Below, in pieces: positions 1 to 8,978 of a stretch of 64,000 nt of DNA. The notes beneath the pieces were generated by a model that saw nothing but the letters and a program-made list of their open reading frames with translations, did no database searches and had not been told where the DNA came from. Origin of the DNA: Xanthomonas cassavae CFBP 4642 (lineage in GTDB: Bacteria; Pseudomonadota; Gammaproteobacteria; Xanthomonadales; Xanthomonadaceae); contig NZ_CM002139.1 of assembly GCF_000454545.1 (NCBI RefSeq), positions 884,503 to 948,502 of the forward strand, in the 5' to 3' direction. Position numbers and translations under genes: made by a program. Position 1 is the stretch's first letter. Every line of letters begins with the position of its first letter.

Positions 1-862
1 CGTGCTTGACGATCACGCAGGCCGGCGCGTCGAATTGGCGCACGCATTCCCACGCCGCATCGGCATCGGCCAGGTTGTTGTAGCTCAGTTCCTTGCCCTG
101 CAACTGCTGGAAGGTCGCCAGCGTGCCCTGCACCGGATACAGGTCGCGGTAGAACGCGCCGGACTGGTGCGGGTTTTCGCCGTAGCGCAGGTCCATGACC
201 TTGATGAAGTTGGAATTGATCTGCGCCGGGAACGGGCTGCGCGTGGGCACGGGTTCGGCGCTGTCGGCCACCGCCGACAGATAGTTGCTGATCGCCGCGT
301 CGTACTGCGCCACGCGGTTGAACGCGGCCACCGACAGCGCAAAGCGCTTGGCCGCCGACAGCTGGCCGTTGTTGGCCTCCAGCTCGGCCAGCAGGTCGGC
401 GTACTGCGCCGGATCGGTGGCCACGGCCACGCGCGCGAAATTCTTGGCCGCGCTGCGCAGCATCGCCGGGCCGCCGATGTCGATGTTTTCCACCGCGTCG
501 GCCAGGGTGCAATCGGCCTTCACCGTCACCGACTCGAACGGATACAGGTTCAGCACCAGCAGGTCGATCGGCACGATGCCGTGCTCGGCCATCACTGCTT
601 CATCGATGCCGGCACGCCCCAGCAGGCCGCCGTGCACCAGCGGGTGCAGGGTCTTGACCCGGCCGTCCATCATTTCCGGGAAGCCGGTGAGATCGGCCAC
701 ATCGTTGACCGGCAGGCCGGCCTCGCGGATCGCCCTGGCGGTGCCGCCGGTGGACAGCAGCTCGACGTTGCGCGCCACCAGCGCGCGGGCCAGGTCGATC
801 AGGCCGGTCTTGTCGGAAACGGAGAGCAGGGCCCGGCGCACGGGCAGGAAATCAGTGGCCAT
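1..862 (-). CDS. purH: PurH, IMP cyclohydrolase / AICAR formyltransferase (5' part, runs off the left edge)
   Basis: Bifunctional enzyme of the last two steps of IMP synthesis in the cytosol: formyl transfer to AICAR, then ring closure to IMP. The reading frame starts with ATG at 862 and begins [20 protein letters not shown]. It continues through the MGS-like cyclohydrolase domain ([23 protein letters not shown]) into the formyltransferase domain ([22 protein letters not shown]) and is cut off after VIVKH, just before the expected Asn-Pro-Cys-Gly of the KHxNPCG motif. About 287 codons of a protein usually near 525 residues are inside the window. It is divergent from the lipid operon at 937, with only 74 bp between them; fis, a frequent neighbour of purH, is 9 kb away here. 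Confidence 0.97.
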   Translation of the reverse strand, partial: MATDFLPVRRALLSVSDKTGLIDLARALVARNVELLSTGGTARAIREAGLPVNDVADLTGFPEMMDGRVKTLHPLVHGGLLGRAGIDEAVMAEHGIVPIDLLVLNLYPFESVTVKADCTLADAVENIDIGGPAMLRSAAKNFARVAVATDPAQYADLLAELEANNGQLSAAKRFALSVAAFNRVAQYDAAISNYLSAVADSAEPVPTRSPFPAQINSNFIKVMDLRYGENPHQSGAFYRDLYPVQGTLATFQQLQGKELSYNNLADADAAWECVRQFDAPACVIVKH

Positions 863-936
863 CGGTGGGGGATGTCGAAGCGGAGCAGCCGATATTGTAG
901 GCTGCGCAAGCGCACGAATGGACTCAACACCCCCGT

Positions 937-1551
937 ATGGCCTCGATCTATGCATTGAAGGGACGCTTCCAGGCGCTGCTGCGGCCCATGGTGGGCGCGC
1001 TCCACCGCGGCGGCATCACCGCCAACCAGGTGACACTCACCGCGGCAGCGGTATCGCTGCTGGTGGCAGCAGTGGTCTACCGCTCCGGCGCCAGCTGGCC
1101 CTGGCTCTATCTGCTGCTGCCGGTGTGGATGCTGCTGCGCATGGGCCTCAATGCCATCGACGGCATGCTGGCGCGCGAGTTCGGCCAGCAGTCGCGGCTG
1201 GGCGCCTACCTCAACGAGGTGTGCGACGTGGTGGCCGATGCAGCGCTGTACTTGAGCCTGCTCGGTGTGCCGGGCGTGGGCACGCACTGGCTGTGGCTGT
1301 TTGCGCTGCTGGCGGCGCTGACCGAATACGCCGGCGTGCTCGGGCTGATGGTCGGTGCCAGCCGCCGCTACGACGGGCCGATGGGCAAGAGCGACCGTGC
1401 CTTCGTCATCGGCGTGGTGGGGCTGGGCCTGGCCTGCGGCCTGCTGGGGCCGCGTGGCGTCACCTGGGTCGCCATGGCGCTGTGCATTGCCTGCCTGGCC
1501 ACGGTAGGGCGGCGGGTGCATGCCGGGCTGGCAGAGGCGCCGGCCGGCTGA
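937..1551 (+). CDS. CDP-alcohol phosphatidyltransferase family protein (first copy)
   Basis: Integral membrane enzyme of the family that moves a phosphatidyl group from CDP-diacylglycerol to an alcohol. It has 204 residues and about six hydrophobic segments. The family signature DGx2ARx8Gx3Dx3D is present around residues 72-93 as DGMLAR, then GAYLNEVCD: the third Asp is Asn. The same replacement occurs in the second family member at 7705, so it is probably a subfamily trait rather than decay. The substrate alcohol cannot be inferred. It is the first gene of a co-oriented run to 9949; 87 bp separate it from the next gene. Confidence 0.85.
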   Translation: MASIYALKGRFQALLRPMVGALHRGGITANQVTLTAAAVSLLVAAVVYRSGASWPWLYLLLPVWMLLRMGLNAIDGMLAREFGQQSRLGAYLNEVCDVVADAALYLSLLGVPGVGTHWLWLFALLAALTEYAGVLGLMVGASRRYDGPMGKSDRAFVIGVVGLGLACGLLGPRGVTWVAMALCIACLATVGRRVHAGLAEAPAG

Positions 1552-1638
1552 GCGCGCCGCGGTCGCCCAGAAAATCTCCGGCCGCGCCGTCATCGGCACG
1601 ACCGCTGCATCACCACTGTTCTCTTTCAGGATGATCCC

Positions 1639-3393
1639 ATGCGTGAGGTTGTAGAGCGGCAGTTCGCCAGTTTCGACGGTGCCTCGCTGTTTTATCGGCA
1701 TTGGCCGGCAGCGGCGGCAGGCGCGGCGCCCAAGGCGGTAGTGCTGCTGCATCGCGGGCATGAGCATTCCGGCCGGGTGATGCATCTTGCCGAGGAGCTG
1801 GATCTGCCCGATGTGCAGTTCTTCGCCTGGGATGCGCGCGGCAATGGCCGCTCGCCGGGCGCGCGCGGCGATGCGCCCGGCTTCGAGGCGCTGGTGCGCG
1901 ATCTGGACAGTTTCATCGCGCACATCGGCAGCGTGTACGGCATCGCGGTGCAGGACATCGCGGTGATCGCGCAAAGCGTGGGCGCGGTGGTCGCGGCTAC
2001 CTGGGTGCACGACTACGCGCCACCACTGCGCGCGCTGGTGCTGGCCTCGCCGGCGTTCAAGGTCAAGCTGTACGTGCCGTTCGCACGCGCAGGGCTGACG
2101 CTCATGCATGCGCTGCGCGGCAATTTCTTCGTCAACAGCTACGTCAAGCCGCAGTGGTTGACGCATGACGCGCAGCGCGTGGAAAGCTACCGCAGCGACC
2201 CGTTGATCACCCGCCCGATCTCGGTACGCGTGCTGCTGGGCCTGTACGCGGCGGCAGATCGCGTGGTGGCCGATGCGCAGGCGATCACCGTGCCGACCCA
2301 GTTGCTGGTCTCCGGCGCGGACGTCGTGGTGCATCGCGGCCCGCAGGACCGCTTTTACGAAAACCTGCGCTCGCCGATCAAGCAACGCCACTGGTTGCCC
2401 GGGTTCTTCCACGACACCCTGGGCGAGCGCGACCGCGCGCTGGCGATCGCGCCGATTCGCGCGTTCGTGCAGGCACGCTTTGAACAGCCGCCCATGCGCG
2501 CCGACCTGTGCGATGCGCATCGTGCCGGGCCCAGTTTCGATGAAGCCGAGCGGCTGGCCTGGCCGCCGCAACGCAACAGCCTGCAGGATCTGCGTTGGCG
2601 CGGCGTGCGTGCCGGCCTGCGCGTGGGCGGCACGCTCTCCGAGGGCATCGCGCTGGGCCTGCAGACCGGGTTCGATTCCGGCAGCACCCTCGACTACATC
2701 TATCGCAATCAGGCACGCGGACGCGGTCTGCTGGGTCGCCTGATCGATCGCAATTATCTCGATGCGATCGGCTGGCGTGGCATCCGTATCCGCGGCGCGC
2801 ACCTGGGCGAGTTGCTGTGCGATGCGGCCAGCCGTCTGCGCCAGGCCGACCAGCCGGTGCGCGTGCTGGACGTGGCTGCCGGCCATGGCCGCTACGTGCT
2901 GGAAGCGTTGGGCAGCGGTGCGCACCGTGCCGATGCGATCGTGCTGCGCGACTTCAGCCCGCTCAACGTGACCCAGGGCAGTGCGTTGATCCGCACCCTG
3001 GGCGCAGGTGATATCGCCCGCTTCGAACACGGCGATGCCTTCGACCCGGCGGCATTGGCGGCGGTGCAGCCGGCGCCGACCCTGGCGGTGGTGTCGGGCC
3101 TGTACGAGCTGTTTGCCGATAACGATCAGGTGGCGCGCTCGCTCGCCGGCCTGGCCGCCGCAGTGCAGCCGGGTGGCTATCTGCTCTACACCGGCCAGCC
3201 GTGGCATCCGCAACTGGAGTTCATTGCGCGCGCGCTGACCAGTCACCGCGATGGCGTGGCCTGGGTGATGCGCCGGCGCAGCCAGCAGGAGATGGATGGC
3301 CTGGTGGAAGCGGCCGGGTTTCGCAAGCTGGCGCAGCGTATCGATGCATTCGGCATCTTCACCGTGTCGCTGGCGCAGCGGATCCAGGCATGA
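1639..3393 (+). CDS. Alpha/beta-hydrolase fused to a class I SAM-dependent methyltransferase
   Basis: Two-domain protein of 584 residues. The N-terminal half (about 1-290) is an alpha/beta-hydrolase related to monoacylglycerol lipases: strand and turn AWDARGNGRSPG, nucleophile elbow AQSVG with Ser near residue 113, and a C-terminal GFFHDTLGE carrying the likely catalytic His. The C-terminal half (about 390-580) is a Rossmann methyltransferase with a SAM-binding VLDVAAGHGRYVLE stretch near residue 408. No signal peptide is seen. Its stop overlaps the start of the next gene (ATGA). Such fusions are found beside lipid head-group genes, so a role in lipid hydrolysis or modification is inferred; the substrate is unknown. 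Confidence 0.85.
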   Translation: MREVVERQFASFDGASLFYRHWPAAAAGAAPKAVVLLHRGHEHSGRVMHLAEELDLPDVQFFAWDARGNGRSPGARGDAPGFEALVRDLDSFIAHIGSVYGIAVQDIAVIAQSVGAVVAATWVHDYAPPLRALVLASPAFKVKLYVPFARAGLTLMHALRGNFFVNSYVKPQWLTHDAQRVESYRSDPLITRPISVRVLLGLYAAADRVVADAQAITVPTQLLVSGADVVVHRGPQDRFYENLRSPIKQRHWLPGFFHDTLGERDRALAIAPIRAFVQARFEQPPMRADLCDAHRAGPSFDEAERLAWPPQRNSLQDLRWRGVRAGLRVGGTLSEGIALGLQTGFDSGSTLDYIYRNQARGRGLLGRLIDRNYLDAIGWRGIRIRGAHLGELLCDAASRLRQADQPVRVLDVAAGHGRYVLEALGSGAHRADAIVLRDFSPLNVTQGSALIRTLGAGDIARFEHGDAFDPAALAAVQPAPTLAVVSGLYELFADNDQVARSLAGLAAAVQPGGYLLYTGQPWHPQLEFIARALTSHRDGVAWVMRRRSQQEMDGLVEAAGFRKLAQRIDAFGIFTVSLAQRIQA

Positions 3394-4727
3394 CGCCAGG
3401 CACGCGTCCGACCGGCCGTGCCGCGCTGTGGCTGGCAGTGCTGGGGCCGTTCTTCTTCCTCAGCTACGGCCTGGCCAATGCCCTGGCCGGGTGCGCGGAC
3501 AGCGTGCCTTCGGTGGTGTTCGACTGGGAACACGGCATGCCGTTCTGGCCGTGGACCATCGTGCCGTATTGGTCGATCGACCTGTTCTATGCCGCCTCGT
3601 TCTTCGTCTGCCGTACCCGGCGCGAACTGGATACGCATGCGCTGCGCCTGCTCGGTGCACAGCTGCTCTGCGTCGCCTGCTTTTTGCTGTGGCCGTTGCG
3701 CTACAGCTTCGTGCGGCCGGAAGCCGACGGCGTATTCGGTTGGTTGTTCGCGGTGTTGCTGGGCTTCGATAAACCCTTCAACCAGGCGCCATCGCTGCAC
3801 ATCGTGTTGCTGGTGGTGTTGTGGGTGCGCTATGGGCAGCATCTGCACGGCGCATGGCTCTGGCTGCTGCATGGCTGGTTCGCGCTGATCGGGGTGTCGG
3901 TGCTGACGACCTATCAGCATCACTTCGTGGATATCCCTACCGGACTGGCGGTGGGCTGGTTGTGCGTGTGGCTGTGGCCCGAGCGCAGTGCCGCGCCCTT
4001 GGCACAGGCGCGGCCGGCGCGCGAGGCACGCCGTTGGCAGCTGGCTGCGGCGTACCTGACGGGCGCGCTCATCAGCATGGCGCTTGCGCGATGGAGCGGT
4101 GGCGCCGGCTGGTGGGCGCTGTGGCTGAGCCTGTCGCTGGGCCTGGTTGCATTGAACTATGCTTTGCTTGGCCCGCTCGGTTTTCAAAAACGCAGCGATG
4201 GGCGGCTGAGTCTTGCTGCGCACTGGTTGTTCGCGCCGTATCTGCTGGCCGCCTGGTGCAACTCGCGGGTGTGGACGCGCTGCGACCCGCTGCCGCGCAA
4301 GGTCTGCGATGACGTGTGGCTAGGCCGCATTCCGCTGCCCGCGCAGCGCGCCGGGTTTGCCGCGGTGGTGGATCTCAGCGCCGAACTGTCGCTGCACGCG
4401 GCACGCCCGCACGACCAGGTCCTTCCGATGCTGGATCTGGTACCGCCTGCGCCGGCCAGCCTGGCGGCAGCCGCAGATGCCATCGAAGCCGCCCGCGCCC
4501 AGGGGGCGGTGCTGGTGTGTTGCGCGCTGGGCTATTCGCGCAGTGCGGCCAGCGTTGCAAGCTGGCTGGTGCGCAGCGGCCGCGCCCGGGACGTGGATGC
4601 GGCCATTGCGCAGCTGCACGCGGTGCGCCCGACGATCGTGCTTGGGCGCGCCCATCGCACGGCCATCGTGGCGGCCTGCAGTGGCGACGACAGTTTCGAG
4701 GATATGCCCGACCGGAGACCGCGATGA
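3390..4727 (+). CDS. PAP2-like phosphatase / dual-specificity phosphatase fusion, membrane protein
   Basis: A 445-residue protein started at the ATG that overlaps the previous stop. The N-terminal part is a multi-spanning PAP2-type domain with QAPSLH near residue 132 and TTYQHHFVDIPTG near 173, the positions of the histidine motifs of lipid phosphatases. The C-terminal part (about 320-440) is a dual-specificity phosphatase with the Cys-x5-Arg loop CALGYSRSA near residue 377. Both domains can dephosphorylate phosphorylated lipids; phosphatases with this loop (PTPMT1) act on phosphatidylglycerol phosphate. In this operon the likely job is to remove phosphate from the product of a CDP-alcohol phosphatidyltransferase. 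Its stop overlaps the next start. Confidence 0.85.
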   Translation: MTPGTRPTGRAALWLAVLGPFFFLSYGLANALAGCADSVPSVVFDWEHGMPFWPWTIVPYWSIDLFYAASFFVCRTRRELDTHALRLLGAQLLCVACFLLWPLRYSFVRPEADGVFGWLFAVLLGFDKPFNQAPSLHIVLLVVLWVRYGQHLHGAWLWLLHGWFALIGVSVLTTYQHHFVDIPTGLAVGWLCVWLWPERSAAPLAQARPAREARRWQLAAAYLTGALISMALARWSGGAGWWALWLSLSLGLVALNYALLGPLGFQKRSDGRLSLAAHWLFAPYLLAAWCNSRVWTRCDPLPRKVCDDVWLGRIPLPAQRAGFAAVVDLSAELSLHAARPHDQVLPMLDLVPPAPASLAAAADAIEAARAQGAVLVCCALGYSRSAASVASWLVRSGRARDVDAAIAQLHAVRPTIVLGRAHRTAIVAACSGDDSFEDMPDRRPR

Positions 4728-5167
4728 CCACCTCCCTGATGACGCTGGCCACCATGCGCGCCGTGCTGCGCCAGGGCGCAACGCTGGATCGCTTTTCGCT
4801 GGTGCTGCTGGCGGCGGCGATCGCCCTGCTCGGCGTCGCCGACGCGCCGCCGTTGATCCAGGTCAGCTATGCATTGAGCGCCATTGCTGGCGTGGTGCAA
4901 CGCTACTGGGCGTTTCGGGTGGGCCTGGATGCGGATCTGCTGGAGGGCACGATCGCGCATCTCGGGCAAGGCGGCAGCGAGCAGGACGCCGCGCAGCAGC
5001 TCGATGCAGCGATGCACGCCGTTGGCCTGGTGGCGACACCGCCATCCAGCCGCGACTGGGCAGCGCGCTGGAACGGCATGCGTGGCCTGCTGCGCTGGCA
5101 GCTGGCAAGCGTGATGGCGCAATTGCTGGTGTTCGCGGCGGCATTGGCCTTGAGGATCCTCCGATGA
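4724..5167 (+). CDS. Small membrane protein of the lipid operon, function unknown
   Basis: A 147-residue protein with two N-terminal hydrophobic segments (about 22-60) and one at the C-terminus (about 125-145). The middle is soluble and rich in Ala and Gln. I do not recognise a named domain. The gene overlaps its upstream neighbour (ATG at 4724 inside the stop at 4725) and its downstream neighbour (ATG at 5164), so it is almost certainly translated as part of the operon and probably works with the TIGR04222-type membrane protein that follows. Confidence 0.75.
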   Translation: MTTSLMTLATMRAVLRQGATLDRFSLVLLAAAIALLGVADAPPLIQVSYALSAIAGVVQRYWAFRVGLDADLLEGTIAHLGQGGSEQDAAQQLDAAMHAVGLVATPPSSRDWAARWNGMRGLLRWQLASVMAQLLVFAAALALRILR

Positions 5168-5485
5168 GCAGCACGCAAGACCCCGGGCAGCGCGAGCCGC
5201 TGCAGGCCACGCCGGCGCAGCTGGCGCTCTGGCAACGGCTGCGCAGTGACCGCTTTGGCGAGGACGAACAGGCGCTGCCGGCCTTCATCCAGCGCGTGGC
5301 CAGGCAGGCGCATTGCAGCGTGGCCCAGGCGCAGGAACTGGTGGAAGAGTACCGGCGGTTCTGCTTTCTGGCCTGCACCGACACCCGCGATGTCACGCCC
5401 AGCCCGCTGGTCGATCAGGTCTGGCACACGCATCTGACCGACACCCGCGAGTACTGGCAGCGGTTCTGCCCGCAGGTGCTGCTTA

Positions 5486-6552
5486 GACTCAACTTCCAAG
5501 TGCAACACCCCGCTTTGACGTAGGGTAGCGGCATGGGCACACAGTACAGGCACCTGGGTTCCGAAGAACGCGCTTTGCTTCAAATTGAACTCGGTAATGG
5601 AATGAGCATCAACTCCATTGCAAGGCGACTCAATCGCAGTGCGTCCACCCTGTCGCGCGAGATAAGGCGACAGGGCGAACCTGTCTATGCGGCAACCAGC
5701 GCAGCCAGCAACTATCGGCTGCGCCGCAGAGCGTGCGTTCGAAGGCGCCGGCTTGTTGAAGGCAGTGCGCTCTTTCAGCAGGTGCGTGACGACTTGGTTC
5801 TGTATCGTTGGTCGCCCCAGCAAATTGCTGCCAAGCTCAAGGCCATGCATCCGGATGATCCAAGTCAACGCGTGAGTCACGAAACAATCTACGCCGCTAT
5901 CTACGCGCATCCGCGTGGTGGTTTGAAGAAAGAGCTTGTGGAGGCGCTTCGTCAGCACAAGCCGACGCGAGGCTTGCGCCGTACAACCGCTGCCAAGCGC
6001 ACGTGGGTGCCGGAGGAGCTGCGTATCGTCCATCGGCCTGAAGAGGTGGCGCAGCGCTTGATTCCTGGGCACTGGGAAGGCGACCTGATCAAAGGGGCTT
6101 TCAACCGCTCGTGCGTAGGCACGCTGGTGGAGCGAAAGACGCGCTTTGTGGTGCTGTGCAAGATGGATGGCTGTACTGCACAGGATGCGCTGGAGGGCTT
6201 CACGCGACAGATGAAGAAGCTGCCGCGTTTCCTACTGGGAAGCCTCACCTATGACCGCGGAACCGAGATGACGTGTTATCCAGAGCTGATGAAGCGGCTC
6301 AACATCGATCTTTGGTTCGCCGATCCACATGCGCCCTGGCAGCGCGGCAGCAATGAGAACACCAACGGCCTGCTGCGCCAGTTCATGCCAAAAGGCGCGG
6401 ACTTGTCCAAGGCGAGCCAGGAGTATCTCAACAACGTCGCCGACCTGATGAACGCCCGGCCACGGCAGACGCTTGGCTGGAAGACGCCGAACCAGGCGCT
6501 GGAAGAAGAGATCGCTCAATTCAACTCACGTGTTGCACTTGCAAGTTGAGAC
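5486..6552 (+). mobile_element. IS30-family insertion sequence, about 1.06 kb, complete
   Basis: One transposase gene lies between near-perfect terminal inverted repeats. The core is CTCAACTTSCAAGTGCAACAC, at 5488-5508 and inverted at 6530-6550, with 20 of 21 positions matching. The extra base pair just outside (5487/6551) does not match and the next one (5486/6552) does. No clear target duplication is visible (flanks aga and acc), but the host gene is back in frame if 1066 bp are removed, which fits a 1063-bp element plus a 3-bp duplication that later mutated. The element is in the same orientation as the host operon. Confidence 0.9.
5533..6549 (+). CDS. IS30-family transposase
   Basis: A 338-residue DDE transposase. 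The N-terminus has the IS30-type helix-turn-helix (ELGNGMSINSIARRLNRSAS, about 19-38). The catalytic core starts at HWEGDLIKG (first Asp), has SLTYDRGTEM (second Asp) and WQRGSNENTNGLLRQFMPKG (the Glu of the IS30 triad). The frame is intact and stops inside the right inverted repeat, so the element looks able to move. Confidence 0.95.
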   Translation: MGTQYRHLGSEERALLQIELGNGMSINSIARRLNRSASTLSREIRRQGEPVYAATSAASNYRLRRRACVRRRRLVEGSALFQQVRDDLVLYRWSPQQIAAKLKAMHPDDPSQRVSHETIYAAIYAHPRGGLKKELVEALRQHKPTRGLRRTTAAKRTWVPEELRIVHRPEEVAQRLIPGHWEGDLIKGAFNRSCVGTLVERKTRFVVLCKMDGCTAQDALEGFTRQMKKLPRFLLGSLTYDRGTEMTCYPELMKRLNIDLWFADPHAPWQRGSNENTNGLLRQFMPKGADLSKASQEYLNNVADLMNARPRQTLGWKTPNQALEEEIAQFNSRVALAS

Positions 6553-7704
6553 CGCCCTGCAGACCACCCTGCATCATCAACCCGGTCGCGGGGACGCGGG
6601 CGACCAGGCGCAGTTTCGGGCGCAATACCAGCGGACGCTGGCACGTTATCGCCTGCACTTCGGCGAGCCACCGGCGCGGTGGTGGCCGCCAGCGCGCGGC
6701 GACAGCGCCGAAACCACCTTGCAGGCCTTGCGCGGCACACCGCGGCGGTCCGGGCGCGGCTCGCCGCGTGCGGTGATCGGGTGGGCAATCGCCGCGGCGA
6801 TCGTGGCGATGGTCTGCCGCTCGGCCAATGGCAATGCCGTGTCACTGCTGCACTGGCGCGGCGCCTATTTCCTGCCGGTGTTCATCACGCTGATTGGCCT
6901 GGCCTGGTCAATGGCGGCGGGGTTGCGGCGGGTGCTGCGGCGCGGTCGCACCGCCGGAGCATTGGAGCCCGGCGAGCTGGCCTATCTGAGCGGCGGTGCC
7001 GATCGCGTGGCCGACCTGTGGTTCACCGCGTTGTTGGTGCGCAATGCCGTGTCTCTGGATCGCGATGAAGCGCGACCGGCCCGTCAACGGGTGCGCTGTC
7101 ATCCGCAGGTGGCGGTGCCGCCTGCGCTGGAACCGGCGCTGCAGATCCTGCGCAGCACGCAGGACCCGGTGCTGGCCCTGCGCGAGTTACGCGCGCTGGC
7201 CGCACCGCTGCAGCAGCGCCTGATCGACAAGGGCCTGTGGCTGAGCCATTGGGCGTCGTACATGGTGCGCCTGGCGTGCACCGTGCCGGTGGCGCTGGTG
7301 TGGCTGCTGGGCCTATGCAAGCTGATCATTGGCGTGCAGGACCATCACCCGGTCGGGTATCTGCTCTGCCTGATGGTGCTGGTCACGCTGCTGGTGCTGG
7401 GATTTGCGCTGGTGCGCGTGCGGCGCACCCTGACCGGCGACGCGCGCCTGGAGGCGCTGCGTCAGGCACAGCCGCGCGATGCCGCGAGTACCGGCGGCGA
7501 TCCTGGCGACATATTGGCGCTGTACGGCACGGTGGTGCTGATCGGCACGCCCTGGGCGGACTACCACAGCCTGCGTGCGCCGCATGGCCACGGTGGTGAC
7601 AGTGGCAGCGGCAGTTGCGGTGGTGGAGGTGGGGGCGACAACGGCGGTGATGGGGGCGGCGACGGTGGTGGCGGCTGCGGTGGCTGCGGCGGAGGAGGCG
7701 ACTG

Positions 7705-8349
7705 ATGCAACGCGGACGGCAACAGCAGCAATGGCGGCGACGCTGGGCACGCGCCTTGCGCGGGCGTGGGGCCACGCCCAATGGCGTGTCGTGGGTGGGT
7801 ATCGCCTTTGCCGCCATGGCAGGGCTGATGTTCTACGTTGGCTTGAATGCTCCCGCACGCGAAGGGGTGATGCCATTGCTGTTGGCGGTGCTCGGTCTGC
7901 AGGGGCGGCTGTGGTGCAATCGCATGGATGGTGTGCTGGCGCGTCAGGCGCACATGATCTCGCGTGCGGGCGAGGTCTATAACGACGCGCCGGATCGCCT
8001 GTCCGACGTGCTGGTGTGCGTGGGCCTGGGGTATGGGCTGCAGGCGGGCCTGCCGTGGGCCGCGCAGCTGGGATGGGCCGCAGCGCTGTGCTGCGTGGCC
8101 ACCGCCTATGTGCGCATGCCGGGCCTGGCCTGTGGCACGCCGGAGCCGCGGCAGGGGCCGATGAGCCGCGTGCAGCGCATGCAATGGTTGTCGCTGGCGG
8201 CGCTGCTGGCGCTGCCGCTGCAATGGATGGGCCAGCCGCGCAGCGCGGCCTGGGTGCTGATCGGAGCGCTGGCGGTGCTGATCGCCGGTGCATTGCTGAC
8301 GGTGGTGTTACGGCTGCGCACGATCGTGCGCACATTGGAGCAGACATGA
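7705..8349 (+). CDS. CDP-alcohol phosphatidyltransferase family protein (second copy)
   Basis: A 214-residue membrane protein whose start overlaps the stop of the Gly-rich gene by one base. The signature appears as DGVLAR, eight residues, then GEVYNDAPD (near residues 75-96). As in the first copy at 937, the third Asp of DGx2ARx8Gx3Dx3D is Asn. The family transfers a phosphatidyl group from CDP-diacylglycerol to an alcohol. Having two diverged copies with the same change suggests that they share an unusual chemistry or form a heteromer. Its stop overlaps the acyltransferase start (8346). Confidence 0.83.
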   Translation: MQRGRQQQQWRRRWARALRGRGATPNGVSWVGIAFAAMAGLMFYVGLNAPAREGVMPLLLAVLGLQGRLWCNRMDGVLARQAHMISRAGEVYNDAPDRLSDVLVCVGLGYGLQAGLPWAAQLGWAAALCCVATAYVRMPGLACGTPEPRQGPMSRVQRMQWLSLAALLALPLQWMGQPRSAAWVLIGALAVLIAGALLTVVLRLRTIVRTLEQT

Positions 8350-8978
8350 TTGCCCGCTTGATCGCACGCGCCTGCAGCGGCGCCATCCGCACGCTCACCG
8401 GCGCACGCGCGTTGTGGCGCGGCTGCGCGCCATCCAACGAGCGCCGGGTGTATTACGGCAACCATGCCAGCCACGGCGATTTCGTGCTGATCTGGTCGTC
8501 GTTGCCGGCCAGCCTGCGGCATGAAGTGCGCCCGGTGGCCGCGGCCGACTACTGGCAACGCACTGCGCTGCGGCGCTATCTGATCCATGCGGTGTTCAAT
8601 GGCGTGCTGATCGAACGCGATGCGGCGCGGCGCACCCGCGACCCGATCGAATGCCTGTGCGATGCAGTGGATGCCGGCGATTCGTTGATCCTGTTTCCAG
8701 AGGGCACGCGCAATCCCGACGAAGGCGTGCTGCCGTTCAAGAGCGGGCTGTATCACCTGGCGCGGCAACGCCCGGAACTGGAGTTCGTGCCGGTGTGGAT
8801 CGACAACCTCAAGCGGGTGATGCCCAAGGGCAAGTGGCTGCCGCTGCCGCTGTTGTGCACCACCACCTTCGGTGCACCGTTGCGGCTGGATGCCGACGAA
8901 GACAGGGACGCGTTTCTGGCGCGTGCGCGTGAGGCGCTGCTGGCGTTGTCACCGGACCAGCTGGAGGCGCGCGCATGA
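8346..8978 (+). CDS. 1-acyl-sn-glycerol-3-phosphate acyltransferase-like (PlsC family)
   Basis: A 210-residue acyltransferase. It has the catalytic block I NHASHGD near residues 39-45 (family NHxxxxD) and block III FPEGTRNPDEG near 117-127, then a VPVWIDNLKRVMPKG stretch. Known family members add the second acyl chain to lysophosphatidic acid to make phosphatidic acid at the inner membrane. The ATG overlaps the upstream stop and its own stop overlaps the cdsA-like start, so it is translationally coupled to both. Housekeeping plsC is expected elsewhere, so this is probably an operon-specific paralogue. Confidence 0.88.
   Translation: MIARLIARACSGAIRTLTGARALWRGCAPSNERRVYYGNHASHGDFVLIWSSLPASLRHEVRPVAAADYWQRTALRRYLIHAVFNGVLIERDAARRTRDPIECLCDAVDAGDSLILFPEGTRNPDEGVLPFKSGLYHLARQRPELEFVPVWIDNLKRVMPKGKWLPLPLLCTTTFGAPLRLDADEDRDAFLARAREALLALSPDQLEARA

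Larger units (their letters stand above)
5164..7705 (+). pseudogene. TIGR04222-type Gly-rich membrane protein, split by an IS30-family insertion
   Basis: The 5' part (5164-5485, about 107 codons) ends its homologous stretch at QRFCPQVL and then reads into the insertion sequence. The 3' part resumes near 6551 (TALQTTLHHQPG) and runs to 7705. Removing 1066 bp (5485-6550) joins both parts in one frame, giving about 490 residues. The N-terminus has a VWHTHLTDTREYW motif like Gly-rich domain proteins. The middle carries three membrane segments and the TIGR04222 motif LEPGELAYLSGG. The tail is almost pure Gly with Asp and Cys. Function is unknown. The insertion may also reduce expression of the genes downstream. 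Confidence 0.85.

Noticed and set aside
799..3246. Long minus-strand open frame opposite the first lipid genes
   Set aside because: It is antisense to recognisable proteins, is very rich in Arg, His, Gln and Ala, and lacks any motif; typical of high-GC shadow frames.
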